From Suillus spraguei (lineage: Eukaryota > Basidiomycota > Agaricomycetes > Boletales > Suillaceae), in the NCBI GenBank assembly GCA_016800925.1, contig JABCPU010000014.1, positions 62,001 to 126,000 of the forward strand: a DNA stretch of 64,000 bases, given 5' to 3'. The notes under the pieces were generated by a model that was not told where the DNA came from, did no database searches, and worked only from the letters and a program-made list of their open reading frames with translations. Each line of letters begins with the position of its first letter. The first letter of the stretch is position 1. Made by a program: the position numbers and the translations under genes. Positions 24,600 to 35,500 of the stretch are shown in pieces.

Positions 24600-25657
24600 A
24601 GTAAGGATTACATTCAAATTACATTTCTGGTACCCATCAGTGGTTACCAATTCACTGACATCTCATCAATCGGACAACTGTGCCGCTGTTGCGAGTCTAC
24701 CACTGCTGCGGCGCTTCCAAACAGTGAGTGCGCATCAACTACACTTACTGCTAGTCACTGGAACCTCCCAATCCTTGTCCTTCAAACGAGCAATAGACTC
24801 GAACGTATGCCAATTCCTTGTATTTATATCCATACTCGCGGTCAGACGGTATCATCAAAATTCACACAAGTACTTCCGAGTCCAGTCTGCAACTCAACCA
24901 GGTCTTGCACATACCGTTTCAACGCCTGTCAATCTCTATCCAGTCCGAGGTGGAGTCATTGAATCTTAGTTGAGTGCGGTTCTTTCTCGCCAAACAATGC
25001 TTCCTATGAAATTCTGATTCCTCTGGATACAATATTTCTTACACCAGTGACTGTGCGGTCGTGGGAATCATCTTAAGATGCAGTGAGTGCGATCTTTCTT
25101 CGCTTGCTCGGTCCTCATGAGATTTTGTTCCTTACTTCTCGAAAGCTGCTCGCTTAGCGGCCTTGGACGTGCTCGCTTGATAGATGTCTCGACATCGCAG
25201 TGGCTGTCAACAATTGCCCCTTCGATCGGCAGAGTGGACGCTCCTTTCTCATTCGTTCCCTCACCTTCTTAGTAGTCCGATAACCTCTCAGAGAAAACCG
25301 ACGAGAGCGGCGTCTTCTTCATGCTATCCAAACTCAAGTTGCGGTGGAGCAAGAGAAGGGCGGCATACGGGGAAGGAAGATATCTTGAGGCCGTTATACA
25401 CCGCTCGATAATAGCTGCAACATTTCAACTGAAGCGAAGATGTTGAGCAGAGTCTAGGGTCTTTTTGTTGTGAATGCCGTGAGGACTTTTCTGTGCAGGG
25501 TTTGGAGAAACTCCAAAGAATCGAGTAAGGCCCGACTGATAACAGGGTACCATGAACAATAGGTTGAATGAGCGAATTATGTAGTCTCGAATAAATATTG
25601 ACAGAGCGAAAATCAAAATTCCGAATATCCACACGGCATAACATTGAAATAGCTGCA
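24600..25657. other. Intergenic between NLR and SUR2
   Basis: No convincing gene is seen. It should include the NLR promoter and the SUR2 3' untranslated region. Short ORFs (24591-24969, 25087-25411) overlap each other in different frames and look random. Confidence 0.5.
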
Positions 25658-26750
25658 TCACGTTTTCTTGACCTTTTTTCTGCGTTCCTCAATATCTTCT
25701 CTGGTCATGCGCGTCCCGAGGAGGATATCCCAATGGATGAAGAAAGGCTGTGCGAAATTTGAATTGATTCCGATCGCCTGAACTTGTCGTCAGCACCACA
25801 CAGGAGTAGATGATAGTGAAAGAATTACCTGATGGTGTATATCATGGTAGTCCGCGTTATTGCTGCTCATCATCTGGAATGGATCAAAGGGGAAATTGTA
25901 TCCGCCGTGCATGCCGACAGCCTTACACGAGCTGAATGTAAAGAAAAAAATAGTTTGTCGCACTGAAAGACATGAGATGCGTGCCGCGAGTATTGCGCCT
26001 ACGCTGTCCAACACGAGGCCTTCTAAAGGATGGTTGTATATTGCCCCGAAGGAATAAGGGACGTAGATTTTATGATGCACAGAATGGATATTCTTGTAGA
26101 GATATTTGTTCATGTGCATCAGGCGATGGGTGAAGTATTGCCAAGTATCCAAGACGAACCTGGGAAGACATCAGAGGGAAGTCAAGCGAGATTTTTAACG
26201 ACACCCACAACGCAAGTAACATCTGTGCAGCTGGTATTCCCCACCAGTATAGCCAATGGGTCATCCCAGATCCTCCCAATTCCAAAAACTTCAATCCCGT
26301 CTGCTCTCCCAAGAAAAGTCGCACAACCCATACCAGCGTGCTTCCAAAGGCCTCCATATCACTCTGACACCGCGCAATCGAGATCTCAGGTGACTCTGTC
26401 GCCCCAATAAATACCACCACGGTTTGCGCCGCATGCTGGAATAGGACAGCTCGGGCGACCTGCCAAGGGGTAGCCAGATTCCTAGACTTGACCTCCTTGG
26501 ACTCGTGGATGCGATATTTATCAAGCCATTTCCAGCCAGATATATCGAGGCAGAAGAATATAAGAGACGTGATCCAATAACCGACCACGGGAGCAGCGGC
26601 TGCGACGTATATGTCCAGAATGCCGTCGAACATGTTTTGGCGGGGGGAGAAATAGAATGGGATTTTAACCGGGGGAAGGCATACGGATCCTCCAGTCACA
26701 AAGGATGGGCATGTCGAGTTTGATGTCGATGGTCCCCAGAGTTCTTCCAT
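25658..26750 (-). CDS. SUR2: Sphingolipid C4-hydroxylase (SUR2 type)
   Basis: Three exons: 26209-26750, 25829-26159 and 25658-25777. The introns are 26160-26208 (GTGGGT...CCCAG) and 25778-25828 (GTAATT...TTCAG). Together they give an uninterrupted frame of 330 residues. The family is the fatty acid hydroxylase superfamily of ER membrane di-iron enzymes, which hydroxylates dihydrosphingosine at C4 to phytosphingosine. The three histidine boxes are visible: HRLMH, HSVHH and HDIHH. Hydrophobic segments lie at about residues 45-75 and 155-185, and the C-terminus is lysine-rich (ERRKKVKKT), compatible with ER retention. It is the only housekeeping metabolic gene here and appears intact. A dead copy lies at 11887-12656. 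Confidence 0.9.
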
Positions 26751-26759
26751 TACAAGTTG

Positions 26760-27826
26760 GCGGAATGAGGTTTTGTTCGAAAATTTAATGTGATTTATAT
26801 AAGCTTAGGTAGTGTAGTGTTGGGAAAATCAAGAGTGTAATAGTTGGGCGTGGTGCGTCAACACGGCTTTTAGTGAGTGGTTCTTGACTGTACGTGTAGG
26901 AATGATGGCTCACATAAATTTTCAACCTTTGTGACAAGATGGGAAGCTCCGGCTCGATGAGTGGTTTGTGTCTAGTCGCCATCCGCTCTTTGATTCCGCT
27001 GTGAGCTGAAATTCATACGATGGTTTATCGTAGCGCCATGTAGGCTACGCCGCACATTCCGGTCTCAAAATCTATAACTAAAGTCCTGATTTGGGAGCTT
27101 TTGGTTTCCTATTTAGGTGGCCGTGTACGTCGCCAGGCCGTGTATGATATACATACAAACTCAGTGCTTGCAGAGGCTGAAAAGGGGTCCTTTTTGCTCT
27201 CTCTGACGGGTTCCCCTTACTTGGGCCTGTAATAGTTCCGGCTTTGCGTTTTTGAGATACATGAATTTCATACGATAGTTTATCGTAACGCCAGCTCACT
27301 AGCGCTGCGTTCGCGCCAATTCGCCGCACCGTTCCGATAATCCCTCGTCTTTGTTGCCCCAAAATGTTCGGTGTCCCTAGATCTGACGCGGAACTGTTCA
27401 TTTGTCGCGTCATTTGCATATGTACGTCAATTCCGTCCACTCTACGTTACGATGCAATGCGCTGTGATCCTTATTCGGTACAATCCAGGCGGAGGCAAAC
27501 AGAACACACCTTGAGATGAGGAAGTTAGCTGGCAGACGGTCTGTCTTTGTTGAGATATGGCGCGTCACGCACTTGCTTCACGACTAATACCGCTCCCGTG
27601 AAAGGTTTGTTTGCAGTCGCTCATCTGGTGAGAAGCCGGTTTAGTCCAGCGGAAGGATAAGGCCTTTCCCAATACAACACATATTTCCCGTCAACGGCGA
27701 CGTCGCTTCCTGGAAGGCTGAAATACTACCAAAGGTGTGGCGCAAGTGGCGGCGAGTGCTTGTGCAGTCATGTACGTTGCGCTGTTTCACCCAATAATTC
27801 ACGTCAAGGTCATCCGGTGTTGGGAG
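26760..27826. other. Intergenic, with a 30-bp direct repeat
   Basis: No gene is recognised. Near-identical 30-mers containing CATACGAT(G/A)GTTTATCGTA lie at about 27008 and 27263, 255 bp apart, in a more GC-rich stretch with several CGTA motifs. Their role is unknown. Confidence 0.45.
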
Positions 27827-28014
27827 TAGGGCTGGCCACCGTAGACCGTATTACGGGCATGTACGGTGGCGTAATACGGGAGCCGTACCCGTACCGTCGG
27901 AGCCTCAGCGCTCTCGTTGACGGTTACGGTGTACGGTCATTTGAGTACCGTATAACACCGTAAGTTTACGGCCGTACGTACCCGTCATACAGGACATACG
28001 GTTCTAAGTACTTA

Positions 28015-28681
28015 CAGTTGAAATGGTCATAATGCATCGACTTTTGTGGATCCCGACGTTGTTCCCAAGTAATTGGACGCATAATGCATAATGTTTGTAT
28101 ACCCAATATGCATTATCAGTATTGATTTGATAGGGTGGGACACGTGGACAATAACATAGTGCATAAATTGATTATAGGGACGTTCAAAGTTGGGCGCCCA
28201 CGCCCACCGTTGGACCCTGCCGAGGAGAAATATAAGGGGAGTTCTCTACATTTGATGGTGGTGACTCATCTATTGCAGATGAGGCCTGTCGTGAAATCCT
28301 TGTTGCAAATGGTGAAGTTATTGAAGTTGATTCTGATGACGACGACGACAAAATGGGCCCATCAGTCACACGCAACAATGTCCTTGATTTGTGCCAGCTC
28401 GAAGCTGCATGTATGCAATATGGGGATCCTCAAATTTCACTTGATTTATCTTCACAACTTCGAAAATCTCGCGCTAACCTACGACGTGAAGAACTGCATA
28501 ACGCTAAACAAACATGTCTAGAACGATTCTATGTACTTGTGTAGAAACCATTGATTTTCTGTCACACTTTTGGCGGAGGTCACACGTGTCACAATTATGT
28601 GACAAATATTGTCTTGCATATTCCTCATAATGCATAACATTTTCGCGGTCCCATCGGTATGCATTATGACCATTTCAACTG
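28015..28681 (+). mobile_element. Deleted pogo-like Tc1/mariner element
   Basis: A 667-bp element with 23-bp perfect terminal inverted repeats starting CAGTTGAAATGGTCATAATG. It is flanked by TA on both sides (28013-28014, 28682-28683), the Tc1/mariner target duplication. It keeps only the 3' part of a transposase gene and so is an internal deletion derivative. Confidence 0.88.
28236..28544 (+). pseudogene. C-terminal remnant of a pogo-like transposase
   Basis: The open frame ends in an acidic stretch VDSDDDDDK followed by NVLDLCQLEAACMQYGD, SLDLSSQLRKSRANLRREE and AKQTCLERFY. The terminal AKQT-L--F motif is what I know from the tail of fungal pogo/DDE_1 transposases. The DNA-binding and catalytic domains are absent, so the fragment cannot transpose DNA. 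The family assignment rests on this tail plus the TA-flanked CAGT ends. Confidence 0.65.
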
Positions 28682-29699
28682 TATATTTGTTTGTTTGAGT
28701 ATAGCTACATATGTACTCCAGTTCCATTCTACCTCCCACATGCAATTATCTTCCTCTTCTGTGAAAATGCCACCTTCCTCCCTCATGCCGTTCCAGTGGC
28801 ACATAGTGCCCTTCTATGGAAAGCCAGACCACTGTGCTCTACTTCCAAGGCTTCCACTTTCTCAGAACCTTTCTAGTAAGTTAAGTGTTTCCATTGGCCT
28901 CCAAACACCCTGTGCGACCATTCTAATGCATCATATAGATTTATTCCCACTACCATAAGGGAGTGGGTTATATCGTGTTTTACCACTGGGACCTCATTCA
29001 GATCGGTCGTCTTCCTGCATGTGGTCTTTTAACCTTGAATCGTATTCTTCCCTTGTCTTCTTCGATTGCTCGTTCGCTCGGCCAAGTTCATGTTTCACTG
29101 AAATCCCCATGGTTTCAGTCCATTGCTGTACTCTCACTGTCGGTGTCGAGGTTGTGATGTTATGTTTGGGATGAACTGGATTGCTGCATGGCCACCATTT
29201 TGTGGGAAGATGAGACTCCCATCTCCAATCCTCTATGTCTGGCCTTCAAGGTGGTGTTTCTCAACTGACTCACAGCCTATCTGGCTTCGGTTTTTCTCAT
29301 TCGCCATCAGTCCGACAATCGAATATCACAACCTTTCACCATACAATAATTTTCAGGTCCAAGGCCTTGCAATCCCTCACCTTACAATTCACTGTAGACC
29401 AGTATAAAGAATCTACAAATCATGTATATGGTGAGTCTTTGTGAATCTTTGTGACTTGCTGATATTATCAATAATTTGTAGCTACTAATACATGTTTGTA
29501 GTCTAGTTTGAATCCATACCTGCACAATGCCGCAACCTCCAGCTACTGTAATTCTTTCACCTCCCATATGACCGTATTGGCTGGCCGTAGGTCTGTAAAG
29601 TGACCCATACCATACCGTCGAGAGTTTTGAGCCAGCCATATGTCATACGGTACGATACGGGTGGTACCCGTAAGCCCATAATGCTATATTAATACATCT

Positions 29700-29790
29700 T
29701 GAATCATCAGAAAAGTACCAATTTCATCACAAGTGCCACAAGGTGTCACAAGTATCACAAGGTGTCACAAGACATCACAGGTCTTACAAA
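29700..29790. repeat. Degenerate 10-bp tandem repeat
   Basis: Six or so imperfect copies of a unit like (A/G)TGTCACAAG or TATCACAAGG follow one another. It is non-coding and of low complexity. It sits just outside the presumed end of the hAT-like repeat. Confidence 0.6.
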
Positions 29791-30021
29791 CTCAACAGAC
29801 ATATAATTAAATATCATACCACCAATATTACTGATGTCTACAGATAATACAAACTGACATATATATGTGGGTTTTATTAAGCTGCTGTAACTAGAATTTG
29901 TGTAGTTGTAAATAGAATATGTAATGTTGTATTGAATGAATGAACTTGGTGGAATTTTCGCATTTTTGGACATGTGACATTGCTTTGGTATATATTGCCA
30001 TTATTGTTAGACTACATCAAT

Positions 30022-30095
30022 GGTCTTGTGGCTTAGTGGTAAGAACACTGCACTTGTAACTGCTCAGGTCTTAGGTTTAATTCCTGCCAACTGCA
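30022..30095 (+). ncRNA. tRNA-Thr-like sequence, degenerate (possible SINE head)
   Basis: There is a box A-like TGGCTTAGTGG and a box B-like GGTTTAATTCC at tRNA spacing, with the loop CTTGTAA placing a UGU anticodon. The acceptor and anticodon stems do not pair well, so this is not a working tRNA. It could be a tRNA pseudogene or the promoter head of a SINE. No second copy was noticed in the window. Confidence 0.4.
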
Positions 30096-30159
30096 AATTA
30101 TAATGTGTGAAAGTGATCATGTGATGTCACATGCAGTGTGATGATACTGTTTTGCCATT

Positions 30160-31477
30160 TCTCCTCCGAAATCCCAGAAGCTTGTACAGTTTGTGGCTGC
30201 TTGTACAGGCTTGCACAGCAGGAACTTAGCTGTGAGTTTGTCGAGCCTGTACAAGTTTGTACAATTCTGTACAGGCTCCCAGTAGTTTGCTGATGATGGA
30301 CAACAATCCATAAATACTGATACATACTTTGTTATAACTATCCATTGTCCAACAGGATGTATCCTTGAGGAGGATATTTGTAGAAGCTTTGGGCACTTGC
30401 AGGCTTACAAATTACTGCCCAAGTGGGATTATCCAATATGTGCTGACACAACATTATAATTTTGTAGAAGAACTGGACACATACACATCGCACATCAGGA
30501 AAACATGGGTGCGCTTATTGTGCCTTTTTCAACTTAGTGTACAACATAAGGTGGTAAAGGAGCTTAAGGGACTTGATAAATTCTATCACTCTCTAAGCTA
30601 AGGAACACAATGAATGTAAGGATGAGTAAGGAGACATAAGCAAAATTTATTTACGAGCAAAGTAAGAGAGCTGGAATGTTTCAATGAGTCAGAGTAAAAA
30701 ATGTAAGCACGTGATATGCAGGTGCTAAAAAGCAACAATATTCGAAGTGTAGCAAGCAACTCACTGATCCAACTACACTCAAACTACTGCTAGATCTTGA
30801 ACCCATCTACACCAACATTGTGAGAGTATTTGGTATGTTCTCCAGCTCATTGCATTGTTTGTCAATTGATGCTTGAATCTTTGCAGACAATCACACAATA
30901 GATGGCAGCCTCAAAACCAAGATCAATGAAGGTGCACAGTGGGCAGGAGCAGAAGTGCCAATGGACAGAGGCAGCAGCTCAAGCACTGGCGGAGGTGAAT
31001 GTGGAAGAGGCAGAGGCCCCACTGGGGTTATGGAAGAGAGTGAAGGGATGGTTGGGGTGCTGTAATCGAAACTGAATGCATTGTTCGAGTGCAGTGTGAC
31101 TGCTGGCCATAGTGAGTGCTAGGATATTTTATAATAAAAAAACTGCGGGCTTACCAATCATCTTTGAGTCAATAGTGTCTTTGTCTTGGTGATTTGGTGT
31201 TTGGGGGATGCAGAGTCTGGGAGGTACATGATGAAGTGAGCACTAACTGGGTTGAAGAAGGAATTTGGTGTTTGGGGGATGCATGATGAAGCGAGCACAT
31301 AACTGGGTTTGACAGGGTGTAGATATTTCTGGTAAATCATCAATCATGAGGGGGGACAGAAGATGATGACAAACCTGCATGTCCTGCTACTTAGATAATA
31401 ATGCTGCAGGGCATAGGTAGTCCTGCAAAATGATCAAACCATGAGGGGGGGACAGAAGACGATGATGAACCTGCATG
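30160..31477. other. Repeat-bearing flank without recognised gene
   Basis: It holds a cluster of CTTGTACAG-type palindromes (30178-30285). There are also two imperfect duplications just beyond the Plavaka transposase stop: a GATTTGGTGTTTGGGGGATG block at about 31190 and 31260, and a GAGGGGGGACAGAAGA block at about 31345 and 31443. No protein family is recognised. Confidence 0.5.
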
Positions 31478-31572
31478 TCATGCTACCTCAAATGCATGAT
31501 GATCTGCATACTTGTTGACATAGAAGGCATGAAATATGTATGTTGTAGCTGTCATGGAGAGTGATTGTACAA

Positions 31573-32591
31573 TGTAAAGATTCAACCTAACCTGGGCTGT
31601 AGATAAACTACCTCCTAAGTTAGTATGTGTGGTCTTGCGCTCCATCTAGTCTGCTTCACTTGTCAAACAAGAGTGTTCAACCCTAAAGGGGGATGCCTGT
31701 TAGTATAGTCTAATCCAAGTCAAACCAGTGAGTGAATGTAGTGTCATAGTCAGCAGTAAGTTACCATGGTCAGCGATGATGCCACCGGAACTAGTGTCAT
31801 ATGTAGCAGTGCTACCATGGTTGAGATAATACTTGAAATGTAGCATCAAGTGAGTGATAATGAGCAATAAAGTTAGTGGTAGTGGTAAGGTGCAAGTGGT
31901 GCAAAGAAGCAGTAAAGAAGTCCACGGTACTCTCAGTGGTAGAGTAGCAGTGAGCGTGAAGTTCAGTCAGAATAGGGGTCAAGAATCTAGCAGTGTGCCA
32001 GTGGTAACAGTGAACAAGCAAAATCGATTAACGAGCAGTAAGGAACTTTAAAGACTAAGTCTACTACTGGGTAGATCCAGAGCTAGACACTAATTCTGAC
32101 CTATAGTACAGTGAAAATAAGGTACTGTATCGTGCGGGGTATGCAGTGCTTATATCCTAAATTATATGTACTTGGAATGCATTAGGCAAAATCAGTAGCG
32201 CTCAAGTCCAGTAACTGCTGTATGTAAACGTAGTGCGAGGTGGCTGCAGCATGAGGCAACATGTAATAAGGCTTGCCATGGAATCAGTGATAATGAACAT
32301 AAAACAAACTACGCACCAAATGGAGCTATGTGGATGCAGCAAGGACATGGAAGGACATCGGTATGTGGAATGTGGTGTGGCAGTCGGTATGGTGTGCGGT
32401 AAGCATGGGATGCCGCCGGCAATGCTAAAGGGGTAAGACGGCCATGGACAAGTGGTAAGACGGCCATGGACAAGTGGTAAGACGGCCATGGACAAGTGGT
32501 AAGACGGCCATGGACAAGTGGTAACTCCTATAGATGTGAGACGAGTGCTAAAAGGTAAGATTTTGAGGCCAGTGCCAATATATTCATTACA
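31573..32591 (-). mobile_element. Solo LTR, family L3, in the Plavaka transposase
   Basis: A 1019-bp LTR that in element sense runs from TGTAATGAATATATTGG to TCTTTACA. It is homologous to 38908-39869, 46256-47216 and 42799-43642. Flanks ACAA and ACGA are a 4-bp target duplication with one CpG transition. It is longer than the other copies partly because of a 22-bp unit repeated four times at about 32429-32520 (CGGCCATGGACAAGTGGTAA). Removing it reconnects the transposase C-terminus. Confidence 0.88.
32429..32520. repeat. 22-bp minisatellite, four copies
   Basis: Four identical tandem units of GTAAGACGGCCATGGACAAG plus TG lie inside the L3 solo LTR. The other L3 copies have a single unit at this place, so the expansion is specific to this copy. 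Confidence 0.9.
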
Positions 32592-35500
32592 ACGAGGTAA
32601 TAAATTGGAACCATAGAGGGGAATAAGATGAGCTGCACAAAATATACAATCAATATGGATAATTGAGACATCTGGTGTCCGATCATTATTAGTCGATGGT
32701 GCAATGAGGTACATCCCAGTGTCAGGATCCCAGCTGTCTGTGACATATGGAAACCAGTAAATGACTGTGCATCGCAAGTATTTCATCCAATACTTGAAGC
32801 CGAGAAATGCAATACTCTTGCAACAGCAGCCCATCCAAGCCACAATTGACTTCGTCATTCATACTGACGATGACACAGTCATTCCTAGCAGGACCCCCTC
32901 ACCATGATGGCATTGCCCGAATATGCTCATGTCGCATGCCTCCAGTGCCACTGAGGTCACTGGGGGCATAGAATGATGCTGTTGCTGAACTAAAAACAGA
33001 AGCCCTGCCTGTGTAAGCAGGTGCCGTGGCAGGGTCAAATTCAGGTGGCTCATTATTGCCGATATGAAGCTGGTTGTGAAGGAATTGTTGGATCATTGTG
33101 GGGAGGGTTGGAAGGTTGAGATTGAGCATAAGTGCAGGGACATTGGGTGAATGACCTGGCACTAGGAAGTTTTAGCAAACAATTTGTGTGACCTAAAGAC
33201 GAAAACTTACCAGGTGCCATCACAAGTTCTACATGAGCTTGGACAGTAGGTCCATCAACAATATCCACCATGTCTCCCTGGGCAGTCTGATTTCATGGTT
33301 CGTTGAGGCATAAATGGTCAGGATGTGCTTGAAGCATGTCATCAGTGTCATTGTTGTCTTCATCTTCATCTTCGCTGTTGTCCAGCAACTCGCCATTACC
33401 TGCATAGTATTAGTTAGAACACTTGAAAAAGGATGTATTCGAGCACACACTCACTCTCTCTAAGTGCCAACAATGCATTGGACATGCATGACCCTTGAAG
33501 TATGCCATGAGCTTCAAAATCACTCTAGGCTGCAGCTATTTTGTCAAGGCATTGGTTTGTGAGAAGCATCTGGCCTAATGCTTTGTATCTGCTGGAGTGG
33601 GGCTGGGGCTCTTTAACTGCCTTGACATGCTTGGACTCTGTGATTGATGAACAAAGGCCATTTGGAGCACCATAGAGCTGGATCATGAGGGAGTAGTGTT
33701 TTAGGGAGTGTTGGCGTGGATATGAGAAGTTGGGCACAACTCCCATGGTCTTGAATATTTTGTGGTACTGGTGAAAGTGACTGAACACATCTTAAAGCTG
33801 AGTGAGATCATCCTCCATAAGGGTGTCTTGTCAGACTATGTAGCAGAAGTCAAGGAATGTTCTGAATGCGCGAACTACATCCTGAGGGACATGACCACTG
33901 ATGGTGGGCAGATATACCTAGATAGTTGTAATGTTAATTGGCAAATCATAATGAACTTTTGTCATGACATACCTTCATCAGAGCCTTGGAATCATCACTG
34001 GTCCACTGCTTGAATCTGCGCCCTTCTGGAAAGTGCCATAGACCTGCAAAAGGAGCTACTGCTGCTATCCTGTTAGAATACTTCGAGTCTAATGCATAGA
34101 TAGGAATTTATTAAAAAAAGAGCTGTACCTTCAATCAATGTCATCCATGATTTCTGCTGCATATGAAGCCTGGTGCATGAGCAACAAGTATTGTTCTACC
34201 CAGTCAACAAGGTGATCTTTGAATGTGCCTTTGATAATTTGATGCAGGATGTCTGGAGAGAGAAGTTTGTGGATATCTGCTTGAGGGAAATCATGCATGA
34301 AAGGCTGAAAAAAAAGAGAAAATAATGTGAATGAGAACTGAATGACATACTATGACCTCTTGGATAATTCCATACTCATGCCAGAGGTGGATGTGTGGGA
34401 GCTCCTGCACCAGGAGGTTGGTGTGCTGTCTGCACAGGAGTAAAGGTAGACCATCACCATCAAGATTTTTGCAGTTATTCAAACATCTTAAGCAGCATGA
34501 GGCACAAGTCAATAAATTCATAGCAAAAGAGACATACTTTGGACACCAGTTTTGGACTACTCCAGAAAAAGCCACCTGCTCAAGATAATTGGCGATGTAT
34601 GGGCCTAACCTGTAGATAATGCACCGATAATGGCTATTGGGACAGCATACAACATCGGGAACTGTCATATTCAACTTCACAGGCTCGAAAATCTTGGCAA
34701 GTGAGGAGTGAAACATTTGATGGCAAAAATTGCGAAAGTCTTTATCATCTAAATGTTCCTTTGTGCCTATAGTGTGAGTAGTGAGAAGGATTAATTAAAA
34801 CAGTGTGTTAAGGGGCTGACTCACTTTTTGGAATGGCCAAAAAGCCCACCAATACCACACCATTGCGATGTGCATGTTGAACTCTGTTGTAAATGTTCCC
34901 AATTGATAGATAGAGCAGATGGTATTCAGTGTGTCCTGTGGCAACTGAGACCATAGTCTTGTCACTGCCAATGATCAGGGGCACAAAGGTTGATCTATGA
35001 GTTTCTGGATCCTGCATGATAATATCATGTATAGCAACATACTATTAGTTCGAGGAGCAGTAGGTTCAAGGCATGAAGTATAACATACCACTTGCTTCCA
35101 AGCCCAATCACCAGAGAGAAAATTCTTGTAACAGCATTTATTATCATCCATATAGTCCTGATATGGGACATATTCAATCTCAGTGGCAAAGTCAGGTTTG
35201 AAAGCATATTGTGAACCAGTAGACATGGATTGCAGAACCAAACATCATACTCAGCAGTCATCCATGGCAGAACGTTCTCAGCTAGTCTGGTTCCACTATA
35301 GGACCTTGAGAAAGTCTGCCAGGAAACATCACCAAGAGGAGTCAAATCAATAGTTTCATATAAGTTGTGGTGGCCAGTGAATGGAGGACCGTCGTTGTGT
35401 TTGATAAGTGTGGCTGCCCAGAGGTCAAGAAGAATGTCAATCTGCCCCACAGCCATTTGGTTACGTGTATAGAGGAATTCCGTTGTCTCAAATGTGACCC

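Larger units (their letters stand above)
27827..29690. mobile_element. hAT-like repeat with GTAC-rich ends (boundaries uncertain)
   Basis: The left end begins TAGGGCTGGCCACCGTA and is followed by many CCGTAC, CGTAAT and ACGGTA motifs to about 28000. A similar cluster in opposite orientation (ACGGTACGATACGGGTGGTA) lies at about 29560-29690, near a GCCAGCC motif. Start sequences of the type AGGGCTGGC and GTAC-dense subterminal repeats are typical of hAT-like elements. No 8-bp target duplication could be confirmed and no hAT transposase is seen, so this would be a non-autonomous or eroded element. A pogo-like element is nested inside. Confidence 0.45.

Noticed and set aside
29700..32600. CRISPR-like arrays from the short tandem repeats
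   Set aside because: Repeats are contiguous or degenerate without spacers, and the genome is eukaryotic.
32202..32858. 218-codon minus-strand ORF with repeated TTCPWPSY units
   Set aside because: Its first part is the Plavaka transposase, and the rest is translation of the L3 LTR minisatellite.
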